DNA of 64,000 nt, from NCBI GenBank assembly GCA_020698575.1, contig CM036255.1:18218501-18282500 (forward strand), given 5' to 3'. Positions 23,284-33,869 of the stretch are shown here, piece by piece. The stretch comes from Bostrychus sinensis (Eukaryota; Chordata; Actinopteri; Gobiiformes; Eleotridae). The notes under the pieces are model-generated. The model did no database searches. It saw only the letters and a program-made list of their open reading frames with translations, and was not told where the DNA came from. Within the stretch, counting starts at the first letter, position 1. Every line of letters begins with the position of its first letter. The translations under genes and the position numbers were made by a program.

Positions 23284-23812
23284 CACACTGTATTTCCAAA
23301 AGTATTTGCTTACCCACCCAAATAACTGAATTAGGATTATGGTGTAGGGTTGCTTTTAGGAACTGGGCTTGGCCCCTTGGTTCCAGTGAAAGGAACTCTG
23401 AATGCTTCAGCAGACCAAGGGAATTTTGGACAAGTCCATGCTCCCAACTTTGTGGTAACAGTTTGGGGATGGTCACTTCCTGTTCCAACATGACTGTGCT
23501 TCAGTGCACAAAGCAGGGCCATAAAGACATGGATGAGCGAGTTTTGTGTAGAAGAACTTGACTGTCCTACACAGAGTCCTGACCTCAACCTGACAGAACA
23601 CCTTTGGAATGAATTAGAGCGAAGACTGCGAGCCAGGCCTTCTCATCCAACATCAGTGTCTGACATTGGTAGACAACACGTAGCTGTCTGATGTAGGTAG
23701 ATGCAAAGAGTGGGCCGAAGTCATATTAAACTCCGTGGATTAAGAATGGGATGTCATTTAAGTTTATATGCATGTAAAGGCAAGTGAGCTAATACTTGTA
23801 AATATAGTGTAC
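23284..23812 (+). pseudogene. Tc1/mariner element remnant with broken transposase 3' half
   Basis: Terminal inverted repeats: left CACTGTATTTCCAAAAGTAT, and right, read in reverse, CACTATATTTACAAGTATTAG. Between them, degraded sequence matches the C-terminal half of a Tc1-like DDE transposase: a PNMT/VHKA-like stretch, a KDMDE block, then SPDLNLTEHLWNELERRLRA-like coding at about 23576-23637. The frame is broken by shifts and stops, and the N-terminal half and part of the middle are missing. It is a dead copy of a common fish Tc1 family; a related left end is at 39319. Confidence 0.75.
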
Positions 23813-23851
23813 ATACCTGATTAATTTCTCTCAATAAATAAGTGCTATTTC

Positions 23852-23960
23852 CAGGGGTGAAAGTAAGCCGGTACGGCCCTGTACTACGTACCAACATAAG
23901 ATTTAGAGGGGGTACGCACGCAGTACCAGGTAGAAAGAGATCAGCTGTCCGGCTGGTCTT
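23852..23960 (+). mobile_element. hAT-type left terminus (CAGGGGTGAAAGTAAGCCGG)
   Basis: CAGGGGTGAAAGTAAGCCGG at 23852 matches a CAGGGG-type hAT terminus common in fish, with the GGTACG... / GTACC inverted block after it. Its right terminus is not recognised; the CAGGGGCGGC-type end near 25322 belongs to a different family. Confidence 0.5.
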
Positions 23961-24255
23961 TGCAGCTTTAACACACATTAGAAAGCAGCCGCGTAGACGC
24001 TTTTATGAGAAAAAAAAAAAAATTACGCTAAAGCATGGGACCCAGGCAGTGCTTTATCTCATCATATATGTGTCTGTGTGTTTTTTAGTGTCCTATGATC
24101 GCTCCGTGATGTGATTTAATGCACAGAATGTCCCTCTCATCATTCACGGATTCTCTCGCTTCCTTAAACAAACGCATTGAGCATGCGCGTCTTAAGCCCA
24201 AAGCACACCTGGAGTGCCGCCTCAAATTACACCAAACGCTTGAGAAAGCTTTAAT

Positions 24256-25165
24256 CAGTGGTCCTCCACCCGGCGATCACGATCTACCAGTCGATCGTAA
24301 AAGCAGTGCGGGTAGATCGCGGAGCCATGTCTTTCCAAATAAAGTCATTTGCCTATGGCATTTGAATGACACGCAGATCGATCAGTCAGAGATTCTTTCT
24401 AACACACGAGACACCGCGGAAGCTCGAGGAAACCGCACGAGCTACGAGCTAAACTGAATACAAGCAACTTAACAATCAGAGTTCTGGCCGCTTTCACTTC
24501 AGTTCTGTTGTGGAGGCTGCAGGCGGACACAGACACAGACACAGACACACACACAAACACCCACACACGCACACACACACACGAGGAGAGGCAGCGGTAT
24601 CAGGGAGGAGACAGGTGAGGAAGGTGTCAGAGCCTGATGTATGTCACCTGTTTGCTTTGTTTTTGTCCTGCAGTAGTTTGTTGTTGCCGTGCGTGAGGAA
24701 AGCTGACTTTGTCGAAGTCTCACAAGCTCCTCCCCTGAGCGTTACCATGGAGCTCATGTTACTAAAATAATGCTGAGCATTGATGATAAGCTGCATTGAT
24801 ACTGCAGTTTAATTCAGGCATAATTATAAATATAGTAGGCCTATTATAATCCATAATAGTCAGCAGTTTTAGGAAATGATGGAATGTTGTAAATATCACC
24901 GACAAAACTTTATATGCTACATTTATTAGATTCAGTTATTCCTGTCCTGAGTTCATAATGAACGTTTATCATTTTAGTTTAATAAAATGTGACTTTATTA
25001 AAGTGGTTACTTCTATTTTTAATTTCATGTTTAACCACTGCAATAATTATAACCCTGATAAATGCCCACCATGTTTAATAGATATAAGGGGTAAAAAAAA
25101 AGAAATAAAGGTAGATCTCCAGGCCTTGATGACGTTAATAGTAGATCGAAGGTTGGGCACCACTG
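24256..25165. mobile_element. hAT-like element, about 910 bp, nested
   Basis: Left end CAGTGGTCCTCCACCCGGCG and right end, read on the other strand, CAGTGGTGCCCAACCTTCGA form terminal inverted repeats. The flanking 8-mers GCTTTAAT (24248-24255) and GCCTAGAT (25166-25173) agree at 5 of 8 positions, compatible with an eroded target duplication. Blocks GATCACGATCTACCAGTCGATCG and GTAGATCTCCAGG lie next to the ends. It carries a CA microsatellite at 24526-24582. No transposase is visible. Confidence 0.6.
24526..24582. repeat. CA-rich microsatellite
   Basis: ACAGAC units passing into CA and CACG repeats, inside the hAT-like element. Confidence 0.85.
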
Positions 25166-25299
25166 GCCTAGATAGAACTGTTGCTCATTACTATTGGTAA
25201 TTTATATTTTGCTTAATGATTTTAGCCTATTGTTTTTGGTGTATATTGTTGCGTCAGAATTTCATTGCCCCCTCTTTATTTAATATTGCCCCCTCAATG

Positions 25300-25322
25300 A
25301 TATTTGTCTGGAGCCGCCCCTG
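25300..25322 (-). mobile_element. isolated hAT-type right terminus
   Basis: GTCTGGAGCCGCCCCTG ends in the reverse complement of CAGGGGCGGC, a common hAT-type end. Two GCCCCCTC blocks lie just before it. The partner end was not found. Confidence 0.4.
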
Positions 25323-25724
25323 TCTATAGCAGGTTATTAGCAAGTTAGCGACAGAAAGGAGTTTCCCCGTGCTCTGACTGCAGCAGGAGTCGGGAGCTGC
25401 TGCCTGTGTCCCCCCAAGCAGCAGCTACTGTCCCTCAGTGTTTACAGCTGTGTGTCTGTGTCACACGGAGCAGAGAACCATCTTTGTTACTGCAGAAGTA
25501 CGGGGGATCATGTGTTTTCAGCCAGCGGCGTGCGCCTCATAGAAAATAATGGGGTCTATTTTTTGATGTGTGTCCGGTGTGTGTTGACCTTTATAGGGTG
25601 CATTTGATTTGTTTTCAAACCCTGTTAAACCCCGTATAAGCCATGTCTATATTTTTCATTTATAGTCAAGATTCATTAAAAATATATATGTAGGCATAAT
25701 TTTTTTATTTTATTTTTTTTTTAT

Positions 25725-25850
25725 TTTATTTAACCTTTATTTTACCAGGAAGTCCCTTGAGATAAAATCTCTTTTTTGAAGGAGACCTGGCCAAGAGGCA
25801 CACCGGTAACAGTTACAAAAGACAGTCAAATACACCGGCATAAGCAAAAA
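25725..25850 (+). repeat. dispersed repeat (ACCAGGAAGTCCCTTGAGAT family)
   Basis: TTTAACCTTTATTTTACCAGGAAGTC and GAGACCTGGCCAAGAGGCA are hallmark blocks of a very common teleost repeat. Only one copy was recognised in this window. Confidence 0.6.
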
Positions 25851-25859
25851 TCTACTTTC

Positions 25860-26085
25860 ACCTGTAGTAATTGGCAGTGGTAGTAATAATTCTAGTAGTC
25901 AGTGCTTGTAGTAGAAGCGGTCGTACTAGTAGGAGCAGCAGTATGTACCTTTATACTTTTGTCAACCTTTCACATAATACTTTTATTCAAGTAACAATTT
26001 TGTTGAGTACATTTACTCCTGCTTGAAGATACAGTATTATTTTGTAGCAACAGTACTTTGAGTACAGATACCCATGCCACAGTCC
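25860..26085. repeat. TACT-rich hAT-like family copy with AGT array
   Basis: AGT-rich trinucleotides (25870-25945) are followed by ATTTTGTTGAGTACATTTAC and AACAGTACTTTGAGTACAGA blocks, as in the other copies. The ends are not clean. Confidence 0.45.
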
Positions 26086-26898
26086 ATGGAGGGAATGATG
26101 TTTTAATTTCCTTGGTCTCTTTAGTAGACATCCATCTGCCACCCACCTCCATGTTCCCTTTGGCATCATGTTTTGAAATGGTGCATCTTACAAGCTAACA
26201 TATTTAAGCCCCTCCCATGTTAAAGTGTGCTCCTGCACTTATGCTAATAAACCAGACATGTATAGAGCCACATTAATAGAGATTCAGTGATGTTGCTGCT
26301 GAGTTTGTACGCCCACAGTCTTATCAATGGTGTGTTCATGGCCAGAGAAGCTGTGTCGATGAGGCTGCAACTTTATTGATTCCTGTTTTTTAAAAGCCTT
26401 TGATGTTGAGAGTCTAGACGAATATTTGCTTTAACTTTCACTTCTAATGGTACACAAAGAGCAGAGATAAATGAGATAACTTCGGTGATGCGATGAAAGG
26501 TAAGGAAAGATTACACAGGAGATGGAGTTGCTTTTTTATATGTTGTGTTTAAGTTAAGAAAGACTTAAAATAAATAATAAAAGTGAATCTGTTTTTTGAG
26601 GAGAGAGAGTCTCAGGAGAACTTGTGTCATGATGGAAAGTGCTAATGATGATGGGCAAAGGGCAAAGTCACAGGCGCAGTATTGATTTCTGCTTGTCCAG
26701 CATTGTAATGAGACCATGTGGTTAGGTGTTTAAACTTGTCAGCTATACATTCATTCAACCTCTACATTTCAAAAAGATTTTTACTTATTTAGAAAACATA
26801 CTGTTATTTTAATATTATGTTTAACATTCAGGTGTTCCACATGGCTTCAATCTTGGCCCATGTTTTTGTTTATCTACGATGCTATGCACTTATTAGAT

Positions 26899-27117
26899 TA
26901 GAGGTAGAAAGTACTTTAACTTAAGTAATTTATTTTGAGACAAAAAAGTACTTTTTTACCTATGTAAAGTTTACATTTAATATTTTACAATTGCAATATA
27001 TACATTGAAATAATAAAATGCAATAGATTTTAATTTTGTTGTTTACTTTTACTTCTACATGAGTAACATTTGGTTAAATTAAGTAACCTAACCTTTGCAG
27101 TACTTCTTCCACCTTTG
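26899..27117. mobile_element. compact hAT-like element, 219 bp, with target duplication
   Basis: Left end TAGAGGTAGAAAGTACTTTA and right end AGTACTTCTTCCACCTTTG are inverted relatives of the CAGAGGTGGAAGAAGTACT family terminus. Flanking 8-mers TATTAGAT (26891-26898) and CTTTAGAT (27118-27125) agree at 6 of 8 positions, consistent with the 8-bp duplication of hAT insertions. This is the simplest copy in the window, without a trinucleotide array. Confidence 0.65.
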
Positions 27118-27679
27118 CTTTAGATGTCATGTAAAGTAATCTAAAAGTATTTCTGACTAATTTCAGACCCTTTAAAAATTTTATCTTAGTACTATTTCTT
27201 GCTGGTATTACACTTTTGACTGTCCAGTTGAGTAGCCGATACTTCTGTGAAATTACTTTTTTTTTTCTTGTGCCCACTCAGGCTGCACTCCAACAACAGA
27301 TCAAAGTGACACTCTGCTTCACTTCCCTTTTTTACCTGTTACCTGTCCTGGTCATTCATTTAGTTTTTTTGAAAATTATTGCATCACAGATTTGGTAAGT
27401 ACCTCTTTCAGATTCATGCATTATGCAGCTGACCCCTCGTGGACCCCTCTTTTAGCCAGTCTTTCAGTCTGTACCAGTACTTAACTCCACAACGTTTGTA
27501 TATCTGTGTGTGAACAACAATGCATCGGATGTCTTCCTTTTCCTGGTCAATAATTAAAGTCACTGCCGAAGAATAGCAGACATTTTTCAAACCATTAGGC
27601 CAAGAAAAAACAGTGGAAGAACTTTACTCATTTATGATCCATGAGAGTGAGCCATTTTATTTTCTGGGTATGAACTTAC

Positions 27680-27750
27680 ACACTTAGACAAATCAGCACC
27701 TGTTAGTAGGTGGGACATATTCAGCAGCAAGGGAATATTTTGTCTGAATG
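27680..27750 (+). mobile_element. Tc1-like fragment
   Basis: CACCTGTTAGTAGGTGGGACATATTCAGCAGCAAG is a decayed version of the CTGTTAGTGGGTGGGATATA block of the 35178-35647 element. Only about 70 bases remain. Confidence 0.55.
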
Positions 27751-27921
27751 AATGAGGAGAATGAGATGAGTGGTCATCATTTATAATAATATAACTGTGT
27801 AAGCCTTACACATTTTTACAGCAGAGTGGAAAGTAGAATAAAATTGTACCACAAATATAATTTGCAGTTCAAAGAAGAGTAAGAGTAAAACAACTGATCT
27901 AATTCTGTACAAAGGGGAAAG

Positions 27922-27944
27922 TTTTTTTTTTTTTTTTTTTTTTT
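27922..27944. repeat. poly(T) tract
   Basis: 23 consecutive T, possibly an old retro-insert tail. Confidence 0.8.
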
Positions 27945-28444
27945 GCAGTCTCATCCACCAAAGCTGTAATTAGTTCAACATCCACAAGCAAGAGGCAATT
28001 ATTTTTTTTAATACACATAGAAATCTAGTTTTCTTTTTTGCTTATTCTAAAGGATATAGCTCCAATTAGGCACAGACATTTTTGCAGAGATCAAATGAAA
28101 ACTCCCCGGATTATTTTCCAAAATCTGCCTGTCCAGGAAAGACTTATTCAATTGGCTGCTGGTAATACATGGATTAGGAAACTCTCTTTGCATCCTAATC
28201 CTTGCTTCCTTGCTTCCTTCTGCCTTGTCACAGGTGTATGAGAACAGGTTAGTTGATAGTAAGTATTTATATTAGGATTATACTCACTATACCAGGGCAA
28301 CTTTAAGCTGGCATAACTGGGATATCCGAGAGAGGCGTTTGTCCAAATGAAATGAAATGGATGGAAAGTAACATAATATTTTTGGAGTTTGAGGGAAAAA
28401 TTCGATTTTTACTTTAGTAAATTTATAAAATATGTATTTTATTT

Positions 28445-28647
28445 TATAAAGTATTTTCATACCTCTGCGGCAAAGTGGGCAACACATTCACCTCGCAATC
28501 AGAAGGTCCAGGCTTTGAACCTAGTAGTAAAAGTAATAGTAGTACATTAAATACTTTTTAAAGTTCACCCGAGTAATAATTTTGTTGAGTACTTCTACTT
28601 GAGTAATATAATATTTTGATTTTGAATACTTCTGCCACCTCTCCTAA
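28445..28647. mobile_element. hAT-like copy containing a tRNA-headed SINE segment
   Basis: A tRNA-like head GGCAAAGTGGGCAACACATT (A-box-like), TCGCAATCAGAAGGTCC and GGCTTTGAACC (B-box-like) is followed by an AGT/AAT-rich tail, then GTTGAGTACTTCTACTTGAG and the terminus ACTTCTGCCACCTCTC. The tRNA-like head reads better here than in any other copy. Confidence 0.55.
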
Positions 28648-29170
28648 TGACGGAGTAGAATTCAGTTGTAACTTTTCTGTTCCTATTTGGCCAATAGGGG
28701 GCGCACTGAGCAGTTCTGAAATGCACAATATCCTCTCCTGCACACACGAGGACAGAAAAACTTGAGCAGATGTTTACCTTGTACCGTGACACATGCTTTG
28801 GGAGCACACACGACGAGCATTTCTTACGCTGAGGAGGCCTGGAACTTACACCTGCACACCTGCTGAACAGGTAAGAGAAATAACAGTTATACACCCTATG
28901 CACATTAGCACTGTTAATAAAAGTACACGTTAAGCTAATATGCACTTTACAGTCTGCTGTTAATAAACTAAGATATAACCAATGCATTATTTGCGTTACA
29001 ACAAAGGCTTATTAATTATGTATCCAGCTAACCAAGTGTTTCCTCTGAATTCAGCATGTTATTTGTCAAACTGCTGCATCACTATTAAAAGCTGAATGCA
29101 TAGTATTTTGGCATTTAAAACCTCTCTCCCAAGGCTGTATACTTAATAGCCCCTCAGTTCTTGTTCTATA

Positions 29171-29444
29171 CAGTGGTGGCAAAAATATAATTTTACTCAA
29201 GTAAGTAAATTAATTAAGTACATCTCTGTTTTTTTATTTCTGTGAGTACATTTTGAAGGGAAAAATGTAAGGTATATTAAGATAAAGTCTCCAAATGAGT
29301 AAAAGTATTTTTGATCTGAGTGGGAAAGTTGGTAACAAGCTTGCCTTGCACAGTAGTAGTAGTGTAGTAGTGATAGTAGCAGTAGTCATTGTAGTAAAAA
29401 TAATAGTTATTTGTATTTGAATTCAGATTTCTGGTCCACCTCTG
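29171..29444. mobile_element. hAT-like copy with both ends and an inner tRNA-like/AGT segment, 274 bp
   Basis: Left end CAGTGGTGGCAAAAATATAA and right end TTTCTGGTCCACCTCTG are inverted relatives. Inside, GTTGGTAACAAGCTTGCCTTGC followed by an AGT array (29352-29400) repeats the SINE-plus-tail layout. The flanking 8-mers match only weakly. Confidence 0.5.
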
Positions 29445-29909
29445 GCAATATGAGAATCTGGCCAGTGTTTACTTATGAGACACAAGTTTGTACTTTTTAG
29501 GCCATATGTAAACACTTCTCCTTCTATGATTAAACATTGCAAGTCACTGTGATTTGTTGAATTGTGTGTATAAAACCACACATAGATGTACCAGCTGTCT
29601 GCCACTCTCCAGGCACTTCCCACACAGGGCACACCTGGTCCTGGCATTGTTCCTGTTTGTGTACAGCTCACACCTCCACAAAAGTACAGGTATATCTATA
29701 GGGAGTAACCCAACCCTCGAAGAATCTGCTCCTCCTCCGGGACCAGTTCTGTATTATTCCTTGAGCATGCCAGAGCCTTGTGTAACACGAATTCACACAA
29801 CCACAGTAGGTGTGTTCACAATAGTGTGTGTTTTATATTAAGTCTTTGGCAAACAGATAGGATCATACCCACACTGCCTCACCTGGAACTTTCTATATGT
29901 CAGTGAGCT

Positions 29910-30365
29910 TTTTACTCAAGTTATTTATTTGAGTACACTTAAAAATATGTACTTGCGACAGGTACAGAGTATCCAAGTATTTCTTCTTAAGCAGACACTA
30001 CACTCAATCCTTTTTTAAACTGTTACTCAAGCAACACTTTTGAGAAGTATTTTTACTTGAGTAATAATATTTTGAAGTACTTCTAAAGTACCAGTCTGGT
30101 GTTAATTTTTCATCTATGCCTTGGTGGCAATTAGGGAAATAATAGTAGTAATAGTATTAGTGGTACCAGTAAAAGAAGTGACACTTGTAGTTGGAACAGT
30201 AATAGTAGTAGTAAACAGAAGCAGTAGTGGGAGTAGCAGTTAGCACTTCCTAAACTAAAATTTACACTCATTTGTTTACTTTAGTAACATGTTTGTTTTA
30301 CTTCTACTTGAGTAATAATATTTTGAAGTAACAGTACTTTTACTTAAGATCTGAAACACTTCTTC
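29910..30365. repeat. TACT-rich hAT-like block, probably two copies
   Basis: Contains ACTCAAGTTATTTATTTGAG, TACTTGAGTAATAATATTTTG twice (around 30056 and 30305) and an AGT-rich array (30140-30240). The arrangement suggests nested or tandem copies. Confidence 0.45.
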
Positions 30366-30654
30366 TACTTCAGCCTTTCACCAACCCAAGTTGGTGTGAG
30401 TAGGTGTAAACTTGCATGCACATGCAGAGAGGAAAGTAAATGAGTAATAGCTTTAACAAGAACACACTTGTATCTTATACTAATATATGCAGCAGTGGAC
30501 ATTAATGACAGGATCACACCTGATATTTTGAGATAATTTGTTGAATACATCTTTGTTGTAGACATGTTCGTGTACATACAACATACAATAATGTACAGAA
30601 AAAGTGCAGCCATGAAACTGTTATATCTCACAACATTAAAGAATCTACTTAAAG

Positions 30655-30800
30655 TAATCATTTTATTTTTTAGTGAGCTTTAGTGAGTTAGTATCTTCAG
30701 CTCATATCTCAAAGTGGTGCACAGTCCTTTATAACACTCCTGGATCTAAACTGTGATCTGGATAATCACCAGGATTAATCACTTTATCGTTTTTCCCATT
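30655..30800 (-). repeat. composite SINE tail fragment
   Basis: Contains CATATCTCAAAGTGGTGCAC, AACACTCCTGGATCTAAAC and TGTGATCTGG blocks shared with 9690-9985 and 16735-16955. Confidence 0.5.
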
Positions 30801-32134
30801 ACTCTTACTACAAATTTTACTACAAAAATGAAAACTAGAATTCTGTATTTATGAAAGCATTTTTAGCAGCGTTCTGCACTAGTCTAAAACTTTAACACAG
30901 TACTTTTTGTCCTTGAATCTGAAACTACCCACTGAACTATGTCCATTCAGTACCACACCGTGTCTGTGCACTTCTATACAACCAGTGAATGTAACACTAG
31001 CCTTCTGGCACACAAGGGAGCCTACCTCTCTGCCTCTTTGTTGGCCATACATGTGACAAGGGCACAATAGAGTCCTGGACAATAGGCCACTTATTGAGTG
31101 ACTGGCAGGGAGTAGGATACATCCCTGATCATCTGTCACTCGGCAGCCTCGTGCAACCGGCAGTTCATGGGCCGGGTCAGGTTGCACACACAAAGAGGGG
31201 ACGCTGCTGCCATGTTGGAAATCTGGGAAGGGTCACACGAGTCAAAATGAGAAGTGAGAAACGCTGTCAAAGCAGGAGTGAGGGTATTAGGCTGGCTTCT
31301 AACTCATAGAAAGAGAGGACAACAGACAGCAGTTGATTGGCCATTAATATACCTTATTTTTTATTTAAAAAGTCACACACCCCTTCCAATGTTTCATGTC
31401 ATTTCTTAATAAAATGTTATGGCATTTATATGCCCTAAGGCCACTTTGGCACTGGCTACATGTTCAGAAATGTGTACAGAGATTAAATATGTTTTTTTTA
31501 TCAGTAACTCTAAAATTATTAGCATTATTGATATGATATCTGGCAATGAAGAGTAATCATCATAAGCTTTCATTTGATATACAGGCTTATTTTTTTAATC
31601 AATTCTTGTCCAAAATGTCACTTACGCTCATTAGATTTTCAGGCTTCATTACCAACTTCCACAGACAATTAACAAATATAGAAAATCAAATTATTTACTC
31701 TGTGATAGTGAATTTGTTTGTTGCTATGAGTAAAACAGCTGGGATCAGCAGCTGAGATTTTCCATGTTGTCACTGTCAGCTGACTATCATTCCCCGCAGC
31801 TAAGTTAATTCTCAGGCTCTTTCCTTTAAAAACACATGGCGTGGCTTTCTGGTCCTGCTCATATTATAACTATAAAAAAGTCTGATTTAGTTTGCAATAA
31901 TGTATGTATCTCACCTTCAGCACGACACAGTATAACAGTGGAACTCAACAATCAACATCACTTTTGCAGCTGAAACCTTTAATTACAATAGCATTTGTGC
32001 ACTGACGTGCTGTGGTTTTATATGTCAGCATTACACAGTCAAAAACTACATTGTAATATTTGTGGTAATTTTTTACATTTAATTAATTTTGTTATTGTCA
32101 TTTTGCACGCTTGATGCTGCATAATAATCATAAC

Positions 32135-32603
32135 CAGGGCGTGACATTAACACTAGCCAACCAGTCAATTGCAGGTAGATTTTTATTTTGGCTAGTGACA
32201 CAAATACTCCCTCTAGCCACTTTGGTCAGTTGAATTTTATGCATACTTAGACCTATGTCTTAATTTGAGAAGTTAGGCCTGAATTTATGTTGCTCTGCTC
32301 AAGTATACACCATTCATTATATAGTAATTAATCATAATTATAGAAAGAAAATTAGTAATTAAAAAAGATTACACATTTTAAAAGATGTGACACCACACAC
32401 AGAGAGACACAGTTTATTCTGCCTATATAGGTAAACCTGTTTTTTTATATTTGTTAAATCCCTGTCCATGCATAAAACCAAACTTTACATTTTACCGTAA
32501 TATAAATTATACAGACAACTTCACTAATTAAATTGTGGCTAGTAAAAACACTAATTGGCTAGCTATGGTGGCCAGTGAGAAAAAAAGTAATTGTCAAGCC
32601 CTG
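32135..32603. mobile_element. hAT-like miniature element, 469 bp, with 8-bp target duplication
   Basis: Left end CAGGGCGTGACATTAAC and right end, read in reverse, CAGGGCTTGACAATTAC are imperfect terminal inverted repeats. The flanking 8-mers ATCATAAC (32127-32134) and GTCATAAC (32604-32611) agree at 7 of 8 positions, as expected for hAT transposition. Inside is AT-rich and non-coding, with subterminal CTAGCCAAC / GGCCAGTG blocks near opposite ends. A truncated relative ends at 11073. Confidence 0.8.
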
Positions 32604-32979
32604 GTCATAACTACTCTAATTCCCATTTAAGGAAGTATCCCATTCAATTGCAATGCCTACAATATTCTGTGCTTCCCTGCTTTTGGGGCTCTAAAGGTAA
32701 AGGCAACTGGGTTTTTGGCGTCGTTACAGGTGCAATGGTATATATAATTTGTCTTTGATAATGATGTAACTGCTCTATTAATGTTAAATGGCCTAGCTGA
32801 GCCAGGTTCCATTTGTGTAATTGCCATTTTATTTGGGGCAATGGAGCAGCCAAAATCTTAGGGGCGACTTTTGCAGTGACTGTGTTTGTGCATTTTTCTC
32901 GCCCGAGTACTGTCAGTGAACTTGTTTGCTCTGCTCCCCTCGTAGCCCTCGTATATTTTTGCATGAGTAGCTTACAAAC

Positions 32980-33560
32980 TGCTCCATTTGTGAACCCGCT
33001 CCCTCGCTGCCTCTGTGGCTGTGTGAGTCTCTCCGGAGGTGGGGGCAGAGAGCTGTGAGCCGCGCGCTGCAGACATCATTACAGGAGGGAGACGCTTTCC
33101 ACCGTCGGCGCCGGAGCAGAGCAGGGGAGCCCTGGCAACAAGGAGACACACAAACTCAGCAGCCCGTTACACCTTTCAGTAAGTCACACCAAACTACTGC
33201 TTTAATACTCGTTTAACCAACCTGCCTTTGCTTTCGGCGTGCCACTTTTCTCTTGAGGAGCTCTGTTGGGGGAAAATGGCTGGAAGAACTGGGCAGGGTG
33301 GCGTTGACGCTTTGCTTTACTTCAAAGCCTTAGGAAAATGTTTACTTCGCCCCTTGACCTATTTCTGAGTGACCGAGCAGCGCACGGGCGTAAGGGCTTC
33401 TGCTTAATGTACTTGTCACTTCGAGACACAAATGCAAAGTACTGTTTAAGTCGATGCGAAGAGAGCGGACGATCGGCGGGATTGTGCCGGGGAGAGGAGC
33501 GCGTTCGCCGGTCGGGCTGGTCTCGGGGAGGCGGTGCACTTCCACTAACTGCGCCACTCG
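32980..33560 (+). promoter_or_regulatory. CpG-rich patch, candidate promoter and non-coding first exon
   Basis: CpG density jumps here (for example GCGCGCTGCAG near 33061, GTCGGCGCCGG near 33104 and a CG-dense stretch 33464-33560) in an otherwise CpG-poor region. A strong donor, CTTTCA|GTAAGTC, has its GT at 33179-33180. The upstream part, roughly 33060-33178, could be a 5' untranslated exon; stops interrupt the frames. The direction is inferred from the donor only. The downstream gene is not identified. Confidence 0.4.
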
Positions 33561-33835
33561 ACCTCGGCTAAACATTTGCTCTTTGACGACTGTTTTAGCA
33601 ACCAAAAACACTGTTATGCCCCACCAAAAGGCGAATTTTGAACCAACACTATTCTGTTTTAAACTCTTTTGATGTCGACAAGCGCTGTCAAAGGCGAAGT
33701 GATACATTTTGTCTACGTTTTACTATCGCGGAAGTGCAAAAAGAGGCTACGAACAACTAAGCCCAGGGTTGAGTACGAGTCCAGAGTTGGTTCAAACCAC
33801 TAACATGTGCTTTGCGTGTCACAGTGGCCCATAAA

Positions 33836-33838
<3 letters not shown>

Positions 33839-33868
<30 letters not shown>
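33839..33868. repeat. poly(T) tract
   Basis: About 30 T in a row after AAAGCTT. A second T tract (about 20) is at 34437-34456. Confidence 0.8.

Positions 33869-33869
<1 letters not shown>

Larger units (their letters stand above)
19110..32130. other. intergenic stretch downstream of fam8a1
   Basis: No protein-coding gene recognised. It contains the minisatellite at 20520-20812, TACT-rich copies (19680-19800, 21595-22022, 25860-26085, 28445-28647, 29171-29444, 29910-30365), Tc1 remnants (23284-23812, 27680-27750) and a nested hAT block (23852-25322). Two promoter-like patches are described under findings. The antisense open frame 30879-31193 lies in a unique, moderately GC-rich patch but has no recognised homology. 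Confidence 0.55.

Noticed and set aside
24119..24457. 112-residue open frame
   Set aside because: It spans the left end of a hAT-like element, so it is a composite of repeat and flank.
28455..28520. Possible functional tRNA gene
   Set aside because: A and B boxes are degenerate and the arms do not pair into a cloverleaf. The AGT tail and multiple copies point to a SINE.
30879..31193. 104-residue minus-strand open frame
   Set aside because: No homology or splice signals; the patch is only moderately GC-rich.
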